Notes under the pieces: generated by a model
What the model saw: the letters and a program-made list of their open reading frames with translations, nothing else
What the model was told of the DNA's origin: nothing
Database searches by the model: none
Translations under genes and position numbers: made by a program
Shown here: piece after piece, positions 63,702 through 64,000 of the stretch
Numbering within the stretch: the stretch's first letter is position 1
Layout of the letters: each line of letters begins with the position of its first letter
DNA from: JASHPR01 sp963739645
GTDB taxonomy: Bacteria; Actinomycetota; Actinomycetes; Streptosporangiales; Streptosporangiaceae
NCBI GenBank assembly: GCA_963739645.1
Contig: CAVUBM010000060.1
Coordinates: forward strand, 248,001-312,000
DNA length: 64,000 bases
Direction of reading: 5' to 3'

Positions 63702-64000
63702 TGGCGAGGAAGGCTTCGGTGGCAAAGAAGTCCGGGGTGGCCAAGCCCCTGGGAATGAAGATCAAGAAGGGCGACCACGTGATCGTCATCGCGGGCCGGG
63801 ACAACGGTCGCGAGGGCACGGTCATCGCGGCGTACCCGGACAAGCAGAAGCTGCTGGTCCAGGGCGTCAACATGATCAAGAAGAACACCAAGGTCGACTA
63901 CCAGGGCCGGCGCGGCGCGAAGGAGGGCGGGATCATCCACCAGGAGGCGATGATCCACGTCAGCAACGTGCAGCTGATCGACCCGGACACCAAGAAGCCC
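63701..64000 (+). CDS. rplX: 50S ribosomal protein L24, C-terminus cut by window edge
   Basis: One hundred codons are present from ATG 63701, which shares a base with the rplN stop, to the last base of the window, with no stop reached. The KOW motif KKGDHVIVIAGRDNGREGTV is conserved, as is the following LLVQGVNMIKKNTK. It is an assembly-initiating protein of the large subunit. Confidence 0.95.
   Translation, partial: MARKASVAKKSGVAKPLGMKIKKGDHVIVIAGRDNGREGTVIAAYPDKQKLLVQGVNMIKKNTKVDYQGRRGAKEGGIIHQEAMIHVSNVQLIDPDTKKP

Overview
The window is high-G+C actinobacterial chromosome. Supporting signs are the gene order tRNA-Met-rpmG-hadA-hadB-murB, then tRNA-Trp-secE-nusG-rplKA-rplJL-rpoBC-rpsLG-fusA-tuf and the S10/spc ribosomal protein run. 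Others are TTG/GTG starts on core genes and a type VII (ESX) secretion locus with mycosin proteases. The order is not certain; the gene content fits a filamentous actinomycete such as a Streptosporangiales relative better than a mycobacterium (inference; no eccE is visible in this locus).

Layout. 0-4 kb: an APC permease (cut by the window edge), a choline-kinase-like phosphotransferase and a FAD/GcvT-type N-methyl oxidoreductase, which look like one catabolic module. 4-6.3 kb: a markedly lower-G+C island (about 42-50% in sampled lines) with a LysM lytic transglycosylase lacking a signal peptide and a coiled-coil protein with a C-terminal anchor; it may be a phage-derived remnant. 6.5-16.6 kb: accessory genes, many frameshifted: a MetE-like protein, a MarR/MFS pair, LtrA, a PadR regulator with a badly broken ABC exporter, an S9 peptidase, and a fragment of a second MetE-like gene. 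16.7-21.3 kb: conserved tRNA-Met, rpmG, hadA, hadB and murB, with an aldo/keto reductase and LysR pair inserted. 21.3-25 kb: an ABC exporter and its MarR regulator, a small coupled gene pair, and a prepilin peptidase.

25.2-37.9 kb is the type VII secretion locus. mycP-1 is at the left end, and eccC (three ATPase domains, about six frameshifts) diverges from eccD and eccB. Three small Esx-like genes follow, then a long WXG/Gly-rich secreted protein and mycP-2. Adenosine deaminase and an aspartate-type aminotransferase follow on the minus strand.

40.5-64 kb is the conserved transcription and translation superoperon, intact throughout. It carries recognisable promoters, an L10-type leader before rplJ, large terminator hairpins after rpoC and tuf, and a hairpin-bearing spacer between rpsQ and rplN. 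rplX runs off the right edge.

Two whole-window points stand out. First, some 25 frameshifts lie in the first 36 kb and none is visible from 37.9 kb to the end. That is either real decay of dispensable genes or uneven sequence quality. Second, ribosomal protein S12 carries Arg at position 88, where Lys is usual and where Lys-to-Arg changes are known to give streptomycin resistance.
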